Positions 60,219-64,000 of a stretch of 64,000 bases of DNA are shown in pieces (position 1 is the stretch's first letter; the number at the start of each line of letters is the position of its first letter). The stretch is taken from assembly GCA_051294375.1 (NCBI GenBank), contig CM119268.1:15218172-15282171 (forward strand), given 5' to 3'. The notes beneath the pieces were generated by a model. That model had not been told where the DNA came from. It saw nothing but the letters and a program-made list of their open reading frames with translations, and did no database searches. A program made the translations under genes and the position numbers. Source of the DNA: Paraspadella gotoi (taxonomy: Eukaryota; Chaetognatha).

Positions 60219-61507
60219 ATGGACGAAACTGAGAGCGTGGAGGAATCTGCGTTTATCGTTGACGAGGTAAAAACATTTAAAAAACGGTTTCTCACAAGAA
60301 AAATTATATAAAACAAAAACCAAAAAACGTTTTGTTTTCGTCAGGAAAAATAAATTAATTCGCATTTCTGCGCTAGATATAGAAATGAAACAGAAAAAAT
60401 AAATAAAACAAAAACGCATAAACTTTTTGTTCGTCAGTAAAAAGTATACGAAATTAGCTGACGTCGAAAAAAGTCTATTTAATCCAAATAGCCATAGCCG
60501 ATGAAATTTAAATGCTAAATGTATACAGCGTTAAAATATTCTATCATGTGCATTGAATATGGTATTAAAATATTTTTTGTCAAAAATGCTTTCTTCTGAG
60601 GGTACTTGCCTAATTTTTTGTCGAAATCTTACTATTTTTTTAGAGATTCTGATACAGCATAAAAAGTTAAACGTGAAATATAATTACCGCTTTTAAAAAT
60701 TATTATGTTTTCTAAGTAAAAATATATAAAAACCGATAAAATCATCGAAGGTTTTTCTTATTTTTGATACACTTATCATAAAAATATTTAAAAAATAATT
60801 ATACTTTGAATAGAAAACTGTTTATGAGCTATCTGTAACTGGTCTTAAAATTACAACAAATTTTAAAAAACTTTACGCCTTTGCTATCCATAAATAAATA
60901 TTAAAAAATTAAATACTAGGATATAGAGCCATATAAAAATTTGTTTGTCCATTGAAAGTGTTCTTAAAAATGTCTAAATATTCGTTTGAGCATGTACTCA
61001 CTCTAAATTCTTGACTCACCCCCTTGAGTTGGGCCACCCCTAATCCAAATCCTAAATCTGCATAATACAGGTAAGCGGGGTCATCAAAGAAGCCGTCGAA
61101 ACATCCATCGGTGGGAGCGCCTACGCCGCCGACCGCGTTAATCAGTGGACCTCCAACGTGGTCGAGGTCTGCCTCAATCGCCTCGTCAAGATGAAGAAGC
61201 CCTTCAAGTATATCGTCACCTGCACCGTCATGCAGAAGAATGGATCTGGACTTCACGCGGCCAGGTGGCATTGGTTGGTTAAAGAAAGATGAGCAAATCG
61301 AAAATGTCAGGGCTGGCGAAGGCGAAAATCAAAGGACTGTTTTTTATCTGTCTTGGCTCAATTGTAATCAACTATTAACTGCACTCTTTATATTTTTCTC
61401 CCCAAAGTTCTTGCTACTGGGACAGCGCCACCGACGGAAGCTGCACGATTCGTTGGGAGAACAAAACCATGTATTGCATAGTTTCTGTCTTCGGTCTCGC
61501 GTTGTGA
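60219..61507 (+). CDS. DYNLT1: Dynein light chain Tctex-type (DYNLT1), 3 exons, 113 residues
   Basis: Exons 60219-60266, 61071-61264 and 61408-61507 join in phase (introns 804 and 143 bases) to 113 codons plus stop, exactly the usual family length. The product starts [16 protein letters not shown], continues [20 protein letters not shown], contains [20 protein letters not shown] and ends [18 protein letters not shown], all hallmark Tctex-1 segments. It is a homodimeric light chain of cytoplasmic (and often axonemal) dynein that binds the intermediate chain and cargo. Donors GTAAAA and GTGGCA and acceptors TACAG and AAAG are visible. Unlike the block to its left, the gene is intact and error-free. 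Paralogue choice (DYNLT1 versus DYNLT3) rests on overall similarity from memory. Confidence 0.95.
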
Positions 61508-62350
61508 AATGGTGATCGATTCAGGGACCGAAATTCATCTTATTGCGAACGTTCAGTTCATATTTAATTCGAGTGAATTTTTGTACCAACTACAATACCA
61601 TTCCTGCTTAGTTGGAAAATAATTTTCATGTTATTTTTTTATTCAACAAAGGTTTAACATAAATCATAAGACTTCAAAGTCAATTTTTAGTAAAATTAGG
61701 TTACAGTTATCGATCGTTGTGCCTTTTTCTCTTAATATAACTCTGTGGACTTCTTCTGTTCGTGACTCTTTTTGAGTTAAAAAGTTTTCATCAACTTTCT
61801 GCTCTTTACAAAAATCATATTGATTTATGAACAAAGGATTTGCTGAATTAAGAAATAATTTTGAATATAATATCAATTTATAAAATGTATACATGAAGTT
61901 TAAACTATACTGAATTACACGATATATATTACATATACTCAAAAAATATTGTGCCTCATGTTTACTTACCAATTATAATAATTATTCTCTTGTCACCAGT
62001 TTTTTAAACTCATATTTTGTCAACGATGATACTTCATTATATTTACTAATTTTATTCAATCAGATTTTGTCCTTTTTATAAAATTTTAAAGAAAATTAGT
62101 GTTTATAGCGTCGATTGACTTAGATTTGAGCTCTTACAGAATGTAGTATCTTATTAGTTATTTCGTCATAGCTTTTCTAAAATCGTAAACTAGCTCGTAA
62201 ACACATTTAGTTTTTATAGCCATTATAAACATTCCCTAAAAATGTCAGATTCATCAATGACTTAGCGTCTAAACCTTGAAATCTTTTTTTTTCTTTTGTT
62301 TTTTCTTTTCTTTTTTTCTCTTTTTGTATTTTTTCCGTCCGTCCCTGAAG
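61508..62350. other. Intergenic region, no gene found
   Basis: AT-rich DNA holding the presumed DYNLT1 3' untranslated region and a long T-rich stretch (62,283-62,335) just before the next gene's start. That stretch, ending CCCTGAAG, could itself be a splice acceptor for an upstream exon of the next gene. Confidence 0.55.
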
Positions 62351-63903
62351 ATGGAGTTGCAGTGCTGCTTCCCGAAGCCGGCGATCGTCGACGAGTGCAA
62401 CCAAATTCGACGGAATCTCGCCTGCATCGTGGTGCGACTCTTAACGCAACAGCTGATGTTGTTGAAGCTGTGTTTTTTTACTGAGGGTTATCCGTTATGA
62501 TTTCCCTTCTATTTCCCCGATATCCCCTTTTTAACGCGGTCCCACCCAGGATCCCTGCTGCCAAACTTGTCCGCCTTTCGAAGAGCACATGTTGCCGCCC
62601 GCGGGAATTCCCACCGCCGAAGGGGAGACGGTCGCTCAGTGTCTCAATTGGAAGAAACCAAATTGCATCGATCCTTGCAAAAGGTAGAGAGAAATTTATA
62701 TATTCACCAACATTGTTTCTTGTCTTTGTTTCTCGCCACTTTGTCACGAGGAAATAATTAGAGCGTATTGAAAGTGGCCGTTGGCTGTTGTGATTGTCTG
62801 AACCCGAAATCCCTACACTGCATTCTCCTCCAGTCTACCCCAAGACTGCAACATCAGCTGCAAAAGGATTCCACCGCTTCGCCCAACCTTTCCGACTTGC
62901 CCAACGAAGCGAGAGGATGGGATTCTCGGCTACAAGGGAGGAGCGGCGTCTATGGGCGGCGTCATCCTCGTTCCTCTGACGGGTCCAAGGTTAAATCGAG
63001 ATAATTATCAAAGATAAAGGTTTGGTTTGGATTCATTATTGATAGATATATTAGACTTCTTTAGAGATATTATTTGAAAAAATACCCTTTCATCTATGTA
63101 GTTGTACTCTTAAGATATTCAGAATTAATTTCTTGAACACATTTTGAAATAAAATTGGTTTCATGTAAATGGTATTATTTTATCTAGACAAAAGAACTCC
63201 CTTCATCTTTTCTTTTAGTTGCTCCCAACCTTCCAAGCCGGATTGCTGCCGTCCACCGCCTTGCTGCCCTCCTAAACCGTCGTGCTGTCCGCCTCCCAAG
63301 CCTTCATGCTGCCCTCCTCCCAAGCCGCATTGCTGTCCTCCTCCCAAGCCGCCTTGCTGTCCTCCTCCCAAGCCCCATTGCTGTCCCCCGAAGCCGCCTT
63401 GCTGTCCTCAACCCAAACCGCCTTGCTGCCCTCAGCCCAAACCCTGTTGTCCCGAAAAAAAGGCTTCTTGCCAGCCAACGCCCGTGACCATTCTACTTCC
63501 TGTTCCGTCCTCCAGGCACCATGACAATCACGACGACCATCACCATCACGATCACCATGACGATCACAAGCACCGAGACAAATGTGGCCACAAGAAACCG
63601 GAGAGCGACCGCAAGAGATCCAGTTGCTGCGTGGCTGTTCCTTTGCCCGGACCCAAGCCCTGCTCTCTGCCCATCGTCTTGTTGCAGATGGAGAAGGGGA
63701 AGAAAGGTTATCACGACGATTGCATCTCGAAAACCAAACAACAATGCGGCGACGATTGTCCCGAGTGCGCCATCGGTGAGTCGCGCCACATCTATCATTA
63801 TCTCTTTTTTTTTTCTGTTTCTGTTTTTGTCGTTGTTGAAAGTTTTTTTTTCGAGGGAAGTTTAATTGTTTTCTTTTTTGCAGTGTATCTTTTTTTATCT
63901 TAA
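62351..63903 (+). CDS. Cys/Pro-repeat, His-rich protein (315 residues, 5 exons), unrecognised
   Basis: Exons 62351-62431, 62550-62683, 62834-62989, 63219-63775 and 63884-63903 agree in phase at every junction (948 bases). The N-terminal part has spaced Cys (MELQCCFPKPAIVDEC; DPCCQTCPPF; CIDPCK; CNISCK) and a Gly-rich patch (GYKGGAASMGGV). The fourth exon encodes about ten tandem CC-P-P-(P/K)-K-P units (CCPPPKPSCCPPPKPHCC), then a His/Asp cluster (HHDNHDDHHHHDHHDDHKHR), a basic segment, CCVAVPLPGPKPCS and CGDDCPEC. No signal peptide or membrane segment is seen. The Cys and His content suggests metal binding or a disulphide-linked structural protein, by analogy only; Cys-Pro repeat proteins of sperm tails or cuticle are possible relatives. 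The start codon directly follows an AG, so the true first exon may lie upstream. The last tiny exon is less certain. Confidence 0.75.
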
Positions 63904-64000
63904 AAATCACTTATAAAGTAGTCTATTGTTCTAAATCTCATATTTAACAAATCGCCCCTCGCCCGTAAACCCTTCACCCTCCCCCCTCATTTTCCGCACC
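63904..64000. other. Window end
   Basis: About 100 bases of unique sequence after the last stop. No feature seen. Confidence 0.5.

Noticed and set aside
63272-63910. 212-codon minus-strand ORF (Ala/Gln/Glu-rich)
   Set aside because: Antisense shadow of the CCPPPKP repeat gene, whose exon phases all agree on the plus strand.

Overview
This is eukaryotic nuclear DNA from an animal, most likely an invertebrate and probably an arthropod; that level is an inference. The genes have introns with GT-AG junctions, the gene set is metazoan (BMP type II receptor, a GON-1/ADAMTS9-type protease, Tctex-type dynein light chain, a mRNA-export adaptor, a ciliary coiled-coil protein), and the intergenic DNA is AT-rich and packed with (CT)n/(GA)n microsatellites. 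I found no operons, CRISPR arrays, viral genes or intact transposons.

Layout, left to right. 1-1,648 (-): 5' part of a CFAP210-like coiled-coil gene. 2,885-3,668 (+): a two-exon, 233-residue protein I do not recognise. 5,771-15,084 (-): a complete 13-exon ADAMTS gene (2,042 codons in frame across all junctions), with a long Ser/Asp-rich N-terminus and ten thrombospondin repeats. 15,122-35,001: about 20 kb without a supportable gene, made of microsatellites and minisatellites and containing two 10-N gaps. 35,002-38,922 (-): an intronless BMPR2-type receptor kinase. 40,153 onward (+): the start of a PDZ-domain gene, head-to-head with BMPR2. 60,219-61,507 (+): a three-exon DYNLT1. 62,351-63,903 (+): a five-exon gene for a Cys/Pro-repeat plus His-rich protein.

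The stretch 41,129-59,327 is scrambled. It holds several noisy copies, in both orientations, of the BMPR2 gene, the PDZ gene, its downstream spacer and a UAP56-interacting-factor-like gene, with two 25-N gaps. The copies differ mainly by scattered single-base insertions and deletions in coding and noncoding DNA alike, which is typical of unpolished long reads. Flipping 41,129-46,246 restores both flanking joins (41,128 to rc 46,246, and rc 41,129 to 59,328). The likely real order is therefore BMPR2(-), PDZ gene(+), UIF-like gene(+), DYNLT1(+), Cys-rich gene(+), and most of 46,272-59,327 is probably redundant assembly sequence.

The most interesting biology is the unrecognised metal-ligand-rich Cys/Pro/His protein at the right end, the ADAMTS with its expanded acidic/serine N-terminus, and the head-to-head pairing of a BMP receptor ending in a class-I-like PDZ ligand (T-C-L) with a PDZ-protein gene. 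I did not find a clearly new multi-gene system.
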